Of a stretch of DNA of 56,087 nucleotides, positions 1 to 9,540 are shown in pieces. The position numbers and the translations under genes are program-made. Under the pieces are notes generated by a model. It ran no database searches. It was given only the letters and a program-made list of their open reading frames with translations, and was not told the origin of the DNA. This stretch comes from Acidobacteriota bacterium. GTDB taxonomy: Bacteria > Acidobacteriota > Terriglobia > Terriglobales > Acidobacteriaceae. Each line of letters starts with the position of its first letter. Position 1 is the stretch's first letter. The stretch is taken from positions 1 to 56,087 of the forward strand of contig JABCZH010000020.1 of NCBI GenBank assembly GCA_013289795.1, given 5' to 3'.

Positions 1-467
1 GTGAACAGTTAAGCGAGAGCATGTATCTCTTCCTGGGAAGCCTTCTGAGACAGGCGCTCCACGCTTGATCAAGTCGCGTCTGAGTGTCGGCTAACCGGAA
101 ACTGAGCCGAAACCGTTTCCTTTCGGCCCAAAACGGGGGAAATGCTTCAAGTGGCGTGGTCAGTGAGTTTTAGTTGTGCCAAAAACATCCTCCGGGCCAT
201 AATGGAACCTAAGGCTCGGTAATTGGGGTGTCCTAAAAAGAAGGGTACTGAGGGGACATCCACGCGGAGTCCGCGTCTATTCAATTCCGCAAATCACAAC
301 AAATCACTTGTCGATCTTACATGCAGTTACGAGGACTAAGAGTGCTGACCGTGCTCGGTTAAGTCCTTTGGTTGTTGTTTGCAGGCAGGTTCGAGTCCTA
401 CCTGAGGAGCCATTTCTTTTGCGCCGGATTTGGTTGAACGTCTCAGGTTCATTACACTACAAGCCGT
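1..467. other. Intergenic region without a supported gene
   Basis: I see no convincing coding region here. Two short overlapping reading frames in this stretch have no recognisable domain. The only recognisable structure is the tRNA-like 3' end listed separately at 383-412. There is no complete tRNA, IS end or integrase. Both reading frames at its right edge run into the start of the flippase gene. Confidence 0.5.
383..412 (+). other. tRNA-like 3' end fragment (possible attachment-site remnant)
   Basis: The stretch contains a T-arm (GCAGG, loop TTCGAGT, CCTAC; one mismatched pair) followed by an acceptor-like strand ending in CCA, as in the 3' end of a tRNA gene. Searching the 70-90 nt upstream I could not find the matching 5' acceptor strand (something like CTCCTCA) nor an anticodon stem, so this is not a whole tRNA. 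Such 3' halves are commonly left by integrases at att sites. No integrase is visible in the window, so that origin is inference only. Confidence 0.4.
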
Positions 468-506
468 GTGCCGGTTTCCCGAAGTCCGCGCCGTCAGGAT
501 GGATGC

Positions 507-1925
507 GTGACACGAGCCAATCCTCTTTTTCGCTACGGCGGGTATGTTTTTTCGGCGGGCGGGGCGCGCGTTGTTGGACTTCTGATTACTTCTTTGACCT
601 TCCCCTACGTGGTGCGGCATCTGGGCGTGGAAATGTACGGGTTATGGAGTTATGTAGTTGCGGTCCGCACATTTCTTGACATCATCGCCGACCCAGGCAT
701 TACGACACACGCCACCCAACAACTGGCCGCCCGCAGAGCCGCCGGTCTTGATTTGATTCCTGATGTGCTCGCGCTCCGGTTCCTGTGTTCTTTAATCGCG
801 GCGGTCGTCCTGCTGGTATTTGCCGTTTTTGAAGTGCGCCCCGATGTGGCGCAGCTACTGCGGGTTTATGGCATCGGCAGTCTGTTTGTGAATTTGCTGT
901 TGTCGGATAGCTTCTTGCTATCCCTCGAAATGTTCCACGTTCGCGCGGTGCTGACGGTGCTTCAGCAGGTGCTTTACGCCGCCACGATATTCACATTCGT
1001 GCATTCTCCGAGAGATGTCATCTGGCTTCCGATCAGTATCCTGGGCTCGGCGGCACTGGCCGGGATTGCGGGGTGGACGGTTCTCGCTCGACGCAGTGAG
1101 GGCCATCTTACTGCGGTTATCCATCCTCGGGCGTGGAAGAGCATCCTGGTTCCAAGTTTCCACTACGCCGGCTCGACTTTGATGTCCAACCTTTATCGCC
1201 GTGCGGGGCTGATATTAGTACGATGGTTTCTTGGCGACTTTGCGCTGGGAATTTATGCCGCAGTCACCCGGTTTCTTGACCTGCTGCGCAGCTTCGTCAT
1301 TATCATTTCGCAGGTTATGATGCCTCGAATGGCGCTGTCTGCGAGGTCGGGAGCCGGTTTCGGCCGGCTGGCCAGATTTTCGGTTGGGGTGATGGCGGTG
1401 ATCAGCATTCCGATCGCGGCCGGTTTGTTCGGCACCGCCCCCGTGATCCTCCCCTGGGTGATGGGAGCGAACTTTGCGGCTGGTATTCCCCTGTTGAAGT
1501 GGATGGCAGCGTACATGATCGCCGCTCCTATGGCATTCCTATTTGCGGGCACAATTCTGTTCTCTTTGGGAAGGCATCGTGCTTTTTTCGCGGCCACCGG
1601 CGGTGGCGCAGCGACCGGATTAGTCTTGTATCTCATTTTGATTCCCACGTTGGGTTTGCCGGGTGCCGGCCTGGCATTCGTGCTGGCCGAACTTGTAGTC
1701 GCCCTAATTGCGTACGCACTTCTTCCCGAGTTGCACGGCTCGTGGAAGAACCCGCTAATCGGGATCGCTTTAGGCGGGTCTATGTTGATGCTGGTAAGTG
1801 TCAGAATTGCGACTGCTTACCTTACTCAGGGTTTGGCCGCGATCGGGGTCGGCGTTCTCGTTTACCTGCTTAGCTGCGGATGGTTGGTGCGGAAGTACCT
1901 TACCGAGCAGGCGCAAGGCCTCTGA
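507..1925 (+). CDS. Wzx/MATE-type polysaccharide flippase
   Basis: About 472 aa, almost entirely hydrophobic, with roughly 12-14 membrane segments and short basic loops. The opening (FRYGGYVFSAGGARVVGLL, then a conserved-looking 'FPYVVRHLGVEMYGLWSY') matches the polysaccharide biosynthesis/MATE superfamily that flips lipid-linked glycans across the inner membrane. I prefer the GTG at 507, preceded by an AGGA-like site, because the 13 residues encoded from the upstream in-frame ATG at 468 are arginine-rich and unlike this family. It is followed 147 bp later by an aminotransferase and an acyl-AMP ligase on the same strand, which suggests an envelope-glycan or secreted-metabolite cluster. The substrate cannot be read from the sequence. 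Confidence 0.85.
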   Translation: MTRANPLFRYGGYVFSAGGARVVGLLITSLTFPYVVRHLGVEMYGLWSYVVAVRTFLDIIADPGITTHATQQLAARRAAGLDLIPDVLALRFLCSLIAAVVLLVFAVFEVRPDVAQLLRVYGIGSLFVNLLLSDSFLLSLEMFHVRAVLTVLQQVLYAATIFTFVHSPRDVIWLPISILGSAALAGIAGWTVLARRSEGHLTAVIHPRAWKSILVPSFHYAGSTLMSNLYRRAGLILVRWFLGDFALGIYAAVTRFLDLLRSFVIIISQVMMPRMALSARSGAGFGRLARFSVGVMAVISIPIAAGLFGTAPVILPWVMGANFAAGIPLLKWMAAYMIAAPMAFLFAGTILFSLGRHRAFFAATGGGAATGLVLYLILIPTLGLPGAGLAFVLAELVVALIAYALLPELHGSWKNPLIGIALGGSMLMLVSVRIATAYLTQGLAAIGVGVLVYLLSCGWLVRKYLTEQAQGL

Positions 1926-2072
1926 GGAATAGCTGGTGTTTCCCCTAAGTGTGTCCCCAGCACGCAAGATTTTCAGCTTGACCAGGACTTCGGGCAGGCA
2001 GAGAATTGAGGGCCACGCGTTGGCCGTGCCTCCCGCACTGTTAGCGTCGCGTTCCTCCTGATCAAATCGAGC

Positions 2073-3416
2073 ATGTCCGTGCCCCTCACACGCGCAGTAG
2101 GAACACGAACTCGCAGCGAACAGCTCCTTGAACGCGCGAAGAGGTCGGTCGCGGGCGGTGACAGCAGCACGATGCGGGTGTTGCCCTATCACCCTGCCTT
2201 GCTGATCGACCGAGGCAAGGGCTGCCATATCTGGGACGTTGACGGTAATGACTACATTGATTTGAACATGGCGTACGGACCGCTGCTGTTTGGGCATCGT
2301 CCGTCCTTTGTTATAGAGCAGGTCGTCCACCAGCTACAGGAGAAGGGTTCGCAGCTTGGCTTTCCGCAAGAGTTGAACTTTCTTGTAGCGGAGAAGGTCA
2401 AGCAGTTGTTCCCCAGCATCGATCTTCTGCGGTTCGCGAATTCCGGAACGGAAGCGGTCGCGTCCAGTATTCGGCTGGCCCGTGCTTTCACTGGACGCCG
2501 CAACATCATTTTGTTTGAGGGGCACTATCACGGCTGGAGTGACACGGTATTCCACAAGTACCATGCAGCAGAAACGCTGGGTGACGAAGCGTTTCGTCCG
2601 GTCATTCCGGGGACGGAAGGCATGAATGGAGCGCCCCACGACGCTTTCGTTGTCCGCTGGAACGATGCCGCGGCATTGTCGTCGGCGCTCGATCGCATGA
2701 GGGGTTCAGTTGCCGCCGTCCTGATGGAACCGGTGATGGGGAATGCAGGCGTGATACCGCCGCTGCCGGGGTATCTGGCTGCGGTAAGAGAACTGACTCG
2801 CGCGCACGGGGCATTGCTCATTTTGGATGAAGTGATTACCGGCATGCGCGTGGCCGCGGGCGGAGCACAGCAACTGTTTGCTGTAACGCCAGACCTTACG
2901 GTGCTCTCCAAGGCTCTGGGAGCGGGTTTTCCGATCGCGGCATTTGGGGGTTCCGCGGAAATTATGGATTTGGTTGCCAGCGGAAGAATGTTCCACGGCG
3001 GAGTGTATGCGGGCAACGCCATGGTGCTCTCGGCGGCGAATGCCGTGCTGACCAAAGTGCTGGCGGAACGAAGCAGGCTTTATTCTGAATTAAACACCCG
3101 AGTCAGCCAACTGGCCGACGGGATCAAAGGAATCCTGCGGCGACGCAATGTGCATCATGTGGTTCAGCACGTCGGCCCGATGATCGCGATGATCCTGACG
3201 AAGACCCCTGTTGACTCCCTGGTGGACTATCACCAGGTCCGGCGTCATGCTGATTTCGAGCGCTTCATCGAGCTGCAGCACGCGCTTCTTGACAACGGAG
3301 TGTACATCCATCCTAATCAGTACGAACCGATGTATCTTTCTACGGCCCACAGCAAGGAAGACATCGATGAAGTCCTTTCACGACTTGATGAAACCGTACA
3401 ACATTGGCAGCGCTGA
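2073..3416 (+). CDS. HemL-like class III PLP aminotransferase/aminomutase
   Basis: 447 aa, of the usual glutamate-1-semialdehyde 2,1-aminomutase/class III aminotransferase length and architecture. Visible landmarks are the N-terminal GGDSSTMR segment, GHYHGWSD around residue 150, the LILDEVITGMR motif that carries the PLP-ring Asp, and the Schiff-base lysine K280 in VLSKALGAGFP. It probably moves an amino group on a keto or aldehyde substrate. It is unlikely to be the housekeeping HemL because it sits between a flippase and an acyl-AMP ligase whose start lies inside its 3' end, so a role in a dedicated cell-surface or secondary-metabolite pathway is more likely (inference). The ATG at 2073 has no strong Shine-Dalgarno sequence. 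Confidence 0.85.
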   Translation: MSVPLTRAVGTRTRSEQLLERAKRSVAGGDSSTMRVLPYHPALLIDRGKGCHIWDVDGNDYIDLNMAYGPLLFGHRPSFVIEQVVHQLQEKGSQLGFPQELNFLVAEKVKQLFPSIDLLRFANSGTEAVASSIRLARAFTGRRNIILFEGHYHGWSDTVFHKYHAAETLGDEAFRPVIPGTEGMNGAPHDAFVVRWNDAAALSSALDRMRGSVAAVLMEPVMGNAGVIPPLPGYLAAVRELTRAHGALLILDEVITGMRVAAGGAQQLFAVTPDLTVLSKALGAGFPIAAFGGSAEIMDLVASGRMFHGGVYAGNAMVLSAANAVLTKVLAERSRLYSELNTRVSQLADGIKGILRRRNVHHVVQHVGPMIAMILTKTPVDSLVDYHQVRRHADFERFIELQHALLDNGVYIHPNQYEPMYLSTAHSKEDIDEVLSRLDETVQHWQR

Positions 3417-4851
3417 CCAAGGCACGGAGTTTTCGCCCAAGCCTTTGCTCGACGCTTTCGAAGACTTCCACGGCTCCTGGTTCGATCTTGACCTTAACGT
3501 CAAGATTGCCGCGGATGATCTGAAGCGGCTCAAGAGCGAACTGCTGTCACAGATGACCCAGCGTGGGTTGTCGCCGGGTGATCGTGTCTTGACTGCACTG
3601 CCGAATGGTCCGCTTTTTGTCGCTATTTGGGCCGCCAGCCTGGAGGCTGGAGCGTCCCCAATTCTGGTTCATAGCGACACGCCTGATCCGGAGTTGGAGC
3701 GGATGGCAGCGCGGTGGGGGGCGACGTTCCTCGCGACCGAAGCTCGCAATGGCGAGGACAGAAACCAGTCTGGCGGATTCCTTGCGGCGGGGCAGTACGG
3801 AGCCATTCGCTGGCAGCGACGCGAGGCTGGAGACAATCCCGGAGATCAGCTAACGCTTGTCTCGCTGCCTTTACATCCGACCTCGGGAACTTCTGGAGGG
3901 CCGAAGATTGCCGTGCGTCCCGGACCCTGTGCCATCGCCGAACCACGGCACTATATCGAAACTCTTTCGATCGAACGCTCGGATTCGATCCTGTGCGCCA
4001 TTCCGATGAGCCACGCCTACGCTTACGGTATGTGCTTCCTGGTCGCACTTTTGACCTCGGCCGAGTTAGTCTTCATGCGGCGGTTCAACCCAGCTCTGGC
4101 GCATCGCGCGTTCGACCAGATGAAAATTTCGGTGTTTCCGGCCGTGCCCATCATGCTGGACTCACTTTTGGCTACGCCCGCCACAGGATCCCTGGGTCGC
4201 CCACGCATCGTGCTTTCGGCTGGCACGCCGTTGTCGAGGAAGACGTTCGAGGAATTTCGCAGGCAATACGGTCTTTCCGTTCGTTCTTTGTATGGCACCA
4301 CCGAGACTGGCGGAATTTCAATCGGCCTGGAGGAAGAGGACTTCACCGATAGCGTTGGGATTCCGATGCGCGGAGTCGAAGTGGACTTGTCAGAGACGAG
4401 TGGCAAAGACGTGCGAGTGGTTCGAGTCCGTTCATCTTCAATGATGGGAGGTTACCTTGAAGGGGATAGGATCAGCCGCGACCAGATTCCAGACGGCTGG
4501 TTTGAAACCGGAGATGTTGCGCGAAGAGATGCTCAGGGCAGATTGCTTCTGCAAGGCCGCCTTTCGGAAGTAATCAACGTTTTCGGCTACAAAGTGATAC
4601 CGCGCGAAGTAGAAGAAATCATCCTGATGCTGCCGCAAGTCGGGGACGTGAAGGTGTATGCCGGACGGCACTTGGGACCAGATGTTGTGGAAGCTGCCGT
4701 GGTCTGTCATGAGCCGATTTCGGAAGCGCAGATCATCGAACACTGCGAAAAGCACATCGTCAGTTACAAATGCCCCACCGCGGTTCGATTCGTGGATGCG
4801 TTGCCCAGGACGGCTTCCGGCAAGGTCGCTGTGGAGTGCCTGGCCGAGTAG
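3367..4851 (+). CDS. Acyl-AMP ligase (adenylate-forming enzyme)
   Basis: 494 aa from the ATG at 3367; a second in-frame ATG lies at 3388. Both starts fall inside the aminotransferase gene, so the two are probably translationally coupled. Adenylate-forming motifs appear in order: the P-loop TSGTSGGPK (residues 172-180), YGTTETGG from residue 309, the ribose-binding Asp D383 in ETGD, the hinge GRLSEVINVFGYKV, and the catalytic C-terminal lysine K486 in ASGK. It should activate a carboxylate as acyl-AMP and transfer it to CoA, a carrier protein or an amine. No carrier-protein domain is fused. Together with the aminotransferase it could form an amide (inference). Confidence 0.85.
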   Translation: MKSFHDLMKPYNIGSADQGTEFSPKPLLDAFEDFHGSWFDLDLNVKIAADDLKRLKSELLSQMTQRGLSPGDRVLTALPNGPLFVAIWAASLEAGASPILVHSDTPDPELERMAARWGATFLATEARNGEDRNQSGGFLAAGQYGAIRWQRREAGDNPGDQLTLVSLPLHPTSGTSGGPKIAVRPGPCAIAEPRHYIETLSIERSDSILCAIPMSHAYAYGMCFLVALLTSAELVFMRRFNPALAHRAFDQMKISVFPAVPIMLDSLLATPATGSLGRPRIVLSAGTPLSRKTFEEFRRQYGLSVRSLYGTTETGGISIGLEEEDFTDSVGIPMRGVEVDLSETSGKDVRVVRVRSSSMMGGYLEGDRISRDQIPDGWFETGDVARRDAQGRLLLQGRLSEVINVFGYKVIPREVEEIILMLPQVGDVKVYAGRHLGPDVVEAAVVCHEPISEAQIIEHCEKHIVSYKCPTAVRFVDALPRTASGKVAVECLAE

Positions 4852-5198
4852 TGGTAGAAGAGAACTTAGGTCCGGATAAGTTGCGTTTAAGTTCTTGGGA
4901 GGCAGTGATTTACACGTCGGTGATAAGCTTGTTGACCAAGGCTGGAGAGGCATGGTACTGTCCCTTCCCAGCGGTGGGATAGTAGTGGGCTTGGTCGTAT
5001 TACACTTGGCCCAAGACTCTCTCTGTCCAGCTGTTGCAGCTCCCGACGTGCTGGATTCCGGAAGTTCAATGCGGTATCGCACCCCGACGACTTCGGTCCT
5101 GGGACGGCAGCGTGATCTGTGAATGCCTAGGCTTGCTGTCGGTAGGGATTTGATCCGGACCCCTTTTCTCTGCATGCCACGCTGCCGGAGGGAGGACA
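4852..5198. other. Intergenic region, no supported gene
   Basis: Short frames here have no domain and no good ribosome-binding site. A 7-bp inverted repeat (GAACTTA ... TAAGTTC, about 4865-4896) follows the ligase stop but has a long loop and no T-run, so I do not call it a terminator. The right end carries the strong GGAGGGAGGA ribosome-binding site of the next gene. Confidence 0.4.
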
Positions 5199-7559
5199 AT
5201 GTCACGCACAGCACGAATCCTCGCGATACTAACTACCCTCATCATCCTACTACCTGCGGTTCCTACGACGGCTACGGGCAGTGGGGCGGGCTACGCCAAT
5301 TTAGAGGCCGCGCAGACGAACCCGCTTCGCCTCTCGGCTGACGGAACTCGTCTATTTGCGGTCAATACGGCAAACAACTCTCTGTCGGTCTTTGACGTGA
5401 CCCAGCCTGGCAATCCTACATTGCTGGCTGAAATTCCTGTGGGAGTGGGGCCAGTTTCGGTGAATCCGAGAAGCGATGATGAAGCCTGGGTAGTCAATCA
5501 AGTCTCCAACAGCCTGAGCGTAGTTTCGGTATCGCAGGGGATTGTGACCGACACCATCAAGGTTGGAGCTGGAACCGAGCCCATGGACATCGTGTTCGCG
5601 GGCCCAAACCAGGCCTATGTCAGCTGCTCTCGCAACAATCAGATTGCAGTATTCGACGCCAATACGCATTCGCTGATCAGCACCGTCCCGGTGTTCGGAG
5701 GCAGCCCGCGGGCTCTGGCGGTTAGCAACGACGGAAGTACGGTGTATGCTGCGTTCGCGATCTCCGGGAATGCCACGACCATCATTCCAGTTCTTCTGGC
5801 GCCGCCCCAACCTCCGCCCTCGAATGGCCTGACATCAATACCGCCGCCGAGAGTGGCCCTCATCGTATCTGCGACCGACCCGAAATGGAGTCACTACATT
5901 ACATTCAAGATGCCGGACAATGACGTCGTGTCCATCAGCACTGGTCCAAATCCGACGGTGAGCGGTTATTATTCGGGCGTCGGCACCATCAACCTGGGTC
6001 TGGCGGTGAATCCGGTCACCGGTGATCTCTTCGTAGCCAACACCGATGCACTCAATCTGACGTTTTTTCAACCGAAGCTGCGTGGACATTGGGTGAACAA
6101 CCGCATCACTCGTATCCAGGTCGCCAACGGGCAAATCACGCCATTCGATCTGAATCCGAACATCAATTACCAGATACTCCCCAATCCTCAAGCGCTGAGC
6201 ACAACTTTGGCCCAGCCCACGAATGTCGTGTTCGACCCGGGCGGCACCTTCATGTATGTTGCGGCGTTCGGGACCGACCGCGTGGCCAAGGTTGACACCA
6301 ACGGCAACGTCTTATCGTTTGTAGAGGTTTCTTTGCCCAGCGGGTCGGGATCGAATGCGGATCCCAAGAACAAGCGTGGACCGAGGGGCCTGGCTCTCAA
6401 TGCGACCGCTCAGACCCTGTATTCGCTGAACCGGCTCTCCAATACGATCTCCATCATCCAGGTCCCGCAGATGGTGAAATCGGGCGAAGTTGCAGTCGGG
6501 GCGGATCCGACACCGGTCAAGATCAAGCAGGGGCGAGGCTTCCTATATGACGCCAAACTCTCGGGAAATGGCACTGGCGCTTGTTCATCCTGCCATGTGG
6601 ATGCGGACATGGATCATCTGGCTTGGAATCTTGGTGATCCGGGTGGCCAGATGACCTTCGTTGTTCAAAACGGCCAGGAAATCTCGTTCCATCCGATGAA
6701 GGGTCCTATGGTCACACAGACCCTGCGCGGATTGGTCAACCTGACGCCATACCACTGGCGGGGAGATTTCACAACCTTTTCGTCGTTTAACGTCGTCTTC
6801 GACAAACTGATGGGGAACGTCGAGCTTTCCAACGCCGATCTGAGTATCTACACAACTTTCATCAACAGCATTTTGTTTCTACCGAACCCTTACGAGAACC
6901 TCGATCGCACCCTTCCCACTTCCCTGGCCGGGGGGAATCCTGTGTTGGGGGAAATAGATTTCATGACCGTGAAGGGCACGGGTTTTGGCCGGACCTGCAA
7001 CAACTGCCATACCGCGAACCCTGGTCCGGGGACAAATCGTCTGATACAGCCTGGTTTTCTCCCGCAGCCGATCAAAGATCCTCATCTCAGGAACGTTTAT
7101 CAGAAGCTGCTCTATACCCGGCACAACGCGACCAGCATCGACGGATTCGGTATGGAACATGACGGGAACATTTCCATCCCGGCGGATCTGTTATCCCAGA
7201 ACAATTTCAACGGTTACACCAGCCAGCAAAAAACGGACATGACTTCCTACCTGCTTTGTTTTGATACCGGCACGGCTCCTGCGGTGGGATACACGATCAC
7301 GTTGACGTCCGCAAACGTCAACAACCACCAGGAGCAGAGCGACTGGGCAACCCTTCAGTCCCAGGCAGCTGCGAACATCGACTTGATTGCCCGAGGGACG
7401 ATCCAGGGGCAGGTTCATGGCCTGTTGTATCAACCCGGAACGGGCACTTACCTTAGCGACACCAACGCGCAGTACACTCAGGCTCAATTACAAGCGTTTA
7501 TTCTGAATGGAGACACGCTCAGCTTCGAGGGCGTCTATCCAGGGACGGGTACACCCTAA
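5199..7559 (+). CDS. Exported YVTN-type beta-propeller with C-terminal di-haem c domain
   Basis: 786 aa with a Sec signal peptide (MSRTARILAILTTLIILLP, cleavage near TATG). Residues about 30-440 form repeated blades of the type 'LFAVNTANNSLSVFDV', 'AWVVNQVSNSLSVVSV' and 'YSLNRLSNTISIIQV', the pattern of the YVTN/surface-layer propeller family. The C-terminal third resembles the MauG/cytochrome c peroxidase class, with two CxxCH haem sites: C462-S-S-C-H466 and C600-N-N-C-H604. It should be a periplasmic or surface electron-transfer protein. Substrate and partner are unknown. A strong ribosome-binding site (GGAGGGAGGA) sets the ATG at 5199. The next gene, lactate permease, is 181 bp downstream. 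Confidence 0.8.
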   Translation: MSRTARILAILTTLIILLPAVPTTATGSGAGYANLEAAQTNPLRLSADGTRLFAVNTANNSLSVFDVTQPGNPTLLAEIPVGVGPVSVNPRSDDEAWVVNQVSNSLSVVSVSQGIVTDTIKVGAGTEPMDIVFAGPNQAYVSCSRNNQIAVFDANTHSLISTVPVFGGSPRALAVSNDGSTVYAAFAISGNATTIIPVLLAPPQPPPSNGLTSIPPPRVALIVSATDPKWSHYITFKMPDNDVVSISTGPNPTVSGYYSGVGTINLGLAVNPVTGDLFVANTDALNLTFFQPKLRGHWVNNRITRIQVANGQITPFDLNPNINYQILPNPQALSTTLAQPTNVVFDPGGTFMYVAAFGTDRVAKVDTNGNVLSFVEVSLPSGSGSNADPKNKRGPRGLALNATAQTLYSLNRLSNTISIIQVPQMVKSGEVAVGADPTPVKIKQGRGFLYDAKLSGNGTGACSSCHVDADMDHLAWNLGDPGGQMTFVVQNGQEISFHPMKGPMVTQTLRGLVNLTPYHWRGDFTTFSSFNVVFDKLMGNVELSNADLSIYTTFINSILFLPNPYENLDRTLPTSLAGGNPVLGEIDFMTVKGTGFGRTCNNCHTANPGPGTNRLIQPGFLPQPIKDPHLRNVYQKLLYTRHNATSIDGFGMEHDGNISIPADLLSQNNFNGYTSQQKTDMTSYLLCFDTGTAPAVGYTITLTSANVNNHQEQSDWATLQSQAAANIDLIARGTIQGQVHGLLYQPGTGTYLSDTNAQYTQAQLQAFILNGDTLSFEGVYPGTGTP

Positions 7560-7740
7560 CTACGAGATCAGTCTCACGGTCCTTCAGCTAGGCCCTCGGG
7601 ATCGCGGCCACATAAAACTAGGACGGTTCTGACTCTTCGATCTTGGGGAGGGCTGAGAGCCGCTGCTCCGTATCCCGACCCGCCGTGTTAGCATTTGCGA
7701 TCGCTGTTACCCAACCGACCCCGTTCGCCAGGAGGTTGTC

Positions 7741-9510
7741 ATGCAGTGGACGCAGATCTACGACCCACTGGGCCATTGGTGGCTCTCCACGCTGGTGGCG
7801 GCGCTTCCCATCATCGTTCTTTTTGGGTTGCTCGCCGGCCTCAAAGTTAGGCCACATTGGTGTGCCATCGCGGGCGCGTCGACGGCGGTGGCGGTTGCGA
7901 TCACCTTTTTCGGGATGCCTCCCGCGCTAGCCGCAATTAGCTTTGGCTACGGAGTCGCTTTCGGCGTATTGAAGATAGCCTGGATCGTTCTGGCCGCCGT
8001 CTACCTCTACGACATTTCTGTCGAGACCGGACAATTCGAAATCATGAAGGAGTCGGTCGCCGGAATCACCTCGGACCGTCGGCTGCAAGTCTTGCTGGTG
8101 GCTTTTTGTTTTGGAGCGTTCATTGAGGGAGCGGCAGGATTCGGCGCGCCGGTGGCGATTGCCGGTGCCTTCATGATCGGGCTCGGTTTCAAACCCTTCC
8201 ACGCGGCTGCATTGAATCTGATCGCGAACACCGCGCCGGTGGCCTGGGGAGCCATCGGCACGCCAGTTCACACACTCGCGGCGGTAAGCGCTCTGCCGGA
8301 ATCCGACCTTAACGCCATGCTTGGCCGGATTCTTCCTTTCACGGCAATCATCGTCGCCTTTTGGCTGGTGAAAGCGATGGTGAGTTGGAAGGAAACCCTC
8401 GAAGTGCTTCCCGCCATCCTGGTGGTCGGCATCTCATTCGCTCTCACCCAGTTCTTCTGGTCGAATTACGTGGACAGCAATCTGGTGGACATTATGGGAG
8501 GCGTCGTATCGATCGTTGCTACCCTGATTTTCCTTCGCTTCTGGAAGCCAAAGAAGATTTGGCGCTTCGACTACGACAACAAAGCCCCAGCGATTCCTGC
8601 ACCGACAACGGAGATCGCCGACCAGCTTGGTGGCGAGTGGTCGGCAGAGAAGTTCGATGGACTTGTCAAAGTGCGCACCTACAGCGCTGGACAAGTCTTG
8701 AAGGCATGGATGCCTTTCGCGATCCTGTCACTCTTTGTTCTTCTCTGGGGGTTGCCGGCGATAAAACTAGTCATGAATCGGGCTACCACGCCGGCTTTCC
8801 GAGTTGTGCTTGCCGATGGCAAGGTTCGCCCCGGGCCGCCGGGATGGAATGTGCCTTACCTCCACAATGCGATCTCTCGCGCGGTGCCGGTGGTGGCGAA
8901 GCCGACTCCCGAAGCCGCGCGCTACGATTTCAACTGGCTCTCCGCCACGGGGACCGGATGTTTCCTGGCCGCCATCGTTTCCGGATTGTTGCTCGGTCTG
9001 AGTCCAATGCGATTGATGAACACATTTTGGCAGACCCTGGTGCGAATGCGGCTCGCCATGATTGCCATTTCATTCATGTTGGGGCTTGGCTATGTGACGC
9101 GCTACTCCGGCCTGGACGCGGTATTGGGCCTGGCGTTCACGCGCACGGGATGGTTGTATCCATTTTTCGGGACATTCCTGGGCTGGCTGGGTGTCGCGCT
9201 GACCGGTAGCGATACCTCCTCTAATGCGCTCTTTGGCAGTTTGCAGAGAATCACCTCTCAACAACTCGGCATCGATCCGGTCCTCATGTGTGCGGCTAAC
9301 AGCGCCGGAGGGGTGATGGGAAAAATGGTGGACGCACAGTCCATCACAATTGCCACTTCCGCAACCGAACAGGTGGGCAACGAAGGAATCATTTTCCGCT
9401 TTGTGGCGTGGCACTCGGTTGCCCTCTGCTCTATTGTGGGGGTAATCGTGATGCTCTACGCCTATGTTTTCCCATTTGCAGTACCGCATGGGTTGCTGTT
9501 CGTGAAATAG
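7741..9510 (+). CDS. lldP: L-lactate permease
   Basis: 589 aa integral membrane protein of the LctP family, with 12-14 hydrophobic segments and the highly conserved stretch 'FGAFIEGAAGFGAPVAIAG' near residue 122. Further family marks are 'NTAPVAWGAIGTPVHTLA' and, near the C-terminus, 'LTGSDTSSNALFGSLQ' and 'ANSAGGVMGKMVDAQSI'. It imports lactate (or glycolate) with protons. The ATG at 7741 has a good AGGAGG site. A central hydrophilic loop of about 60 residues (near 270-330) is usual for the family. The SDR oxidoreductase starts 30 bp downstream, so the two are probably co-transcribed. No lactate dehydrogenase lies nearby. Confidence 0.92.
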   Translation: MQWTQIYDPLGHWWLSTLVAALPIIVLFGLLAGLKVRPHWCAIAGASTAVAVAITFFGMPPALAAISFGYGVAFGVLKIAWIVLAAVYLYDISVETGQFEIMKESVAGITSDRRLQVLLVAFCFGAFIEGAAGFGAPVAIAGAFMIGLGFKPFHAAALNLIANTAPVAWGAIGTPVHTLAAVSALPESDLNAMLGRILPFTAIIVAFWLVKAMVSWKETLEVLPAILVVGISFALTQFFWSNYVDSNLVDIMGGVVSIVATLIFLRFWKPKKIWRFDYDNKAPAIPAPTTEIADQLGGEWSAEKFDGLVKVRTYSAGQVLKAWMPFAILSLFVLLWGLPAIKLVMNRATTPAFRVVLADGKVRPGPPGWNVPYLHNAISRAVPVVAKPTPEAARYDFNWLSATGTGCFLAAIVSGLLLGLSPMRLMNTFWQTLVRMRLAMIAISFMLGLGYVTRYSGLDAVLGLAFTRTGWLYPFFGTFLGWLGVALTGSDTSSNALFGSLQRITSQQLGIDPVLMCAANSAGGVMGKMVDAQSITIATSATEQVGNEGIIFRFVAWHSVALCSIVGVIVMLYAYVFPFAVPHGLLFVK

Positions 9511-9540
9511 GTCAACGGGAACTAGATCAAGGAGTCATCT

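Noticed and set aside
326-412. Complete tRNA gene
   Set aside because: Only the T-arm and 3' acceptor can be folded; no matching 5' acceptor strand or anticodon arm was found.
4438-5214. 258-aa minus-strand frame
   Set aside because: Covers the acyl-AMP ligase 3' end and the intergenic gap; no domain, no ribosome-binding site.
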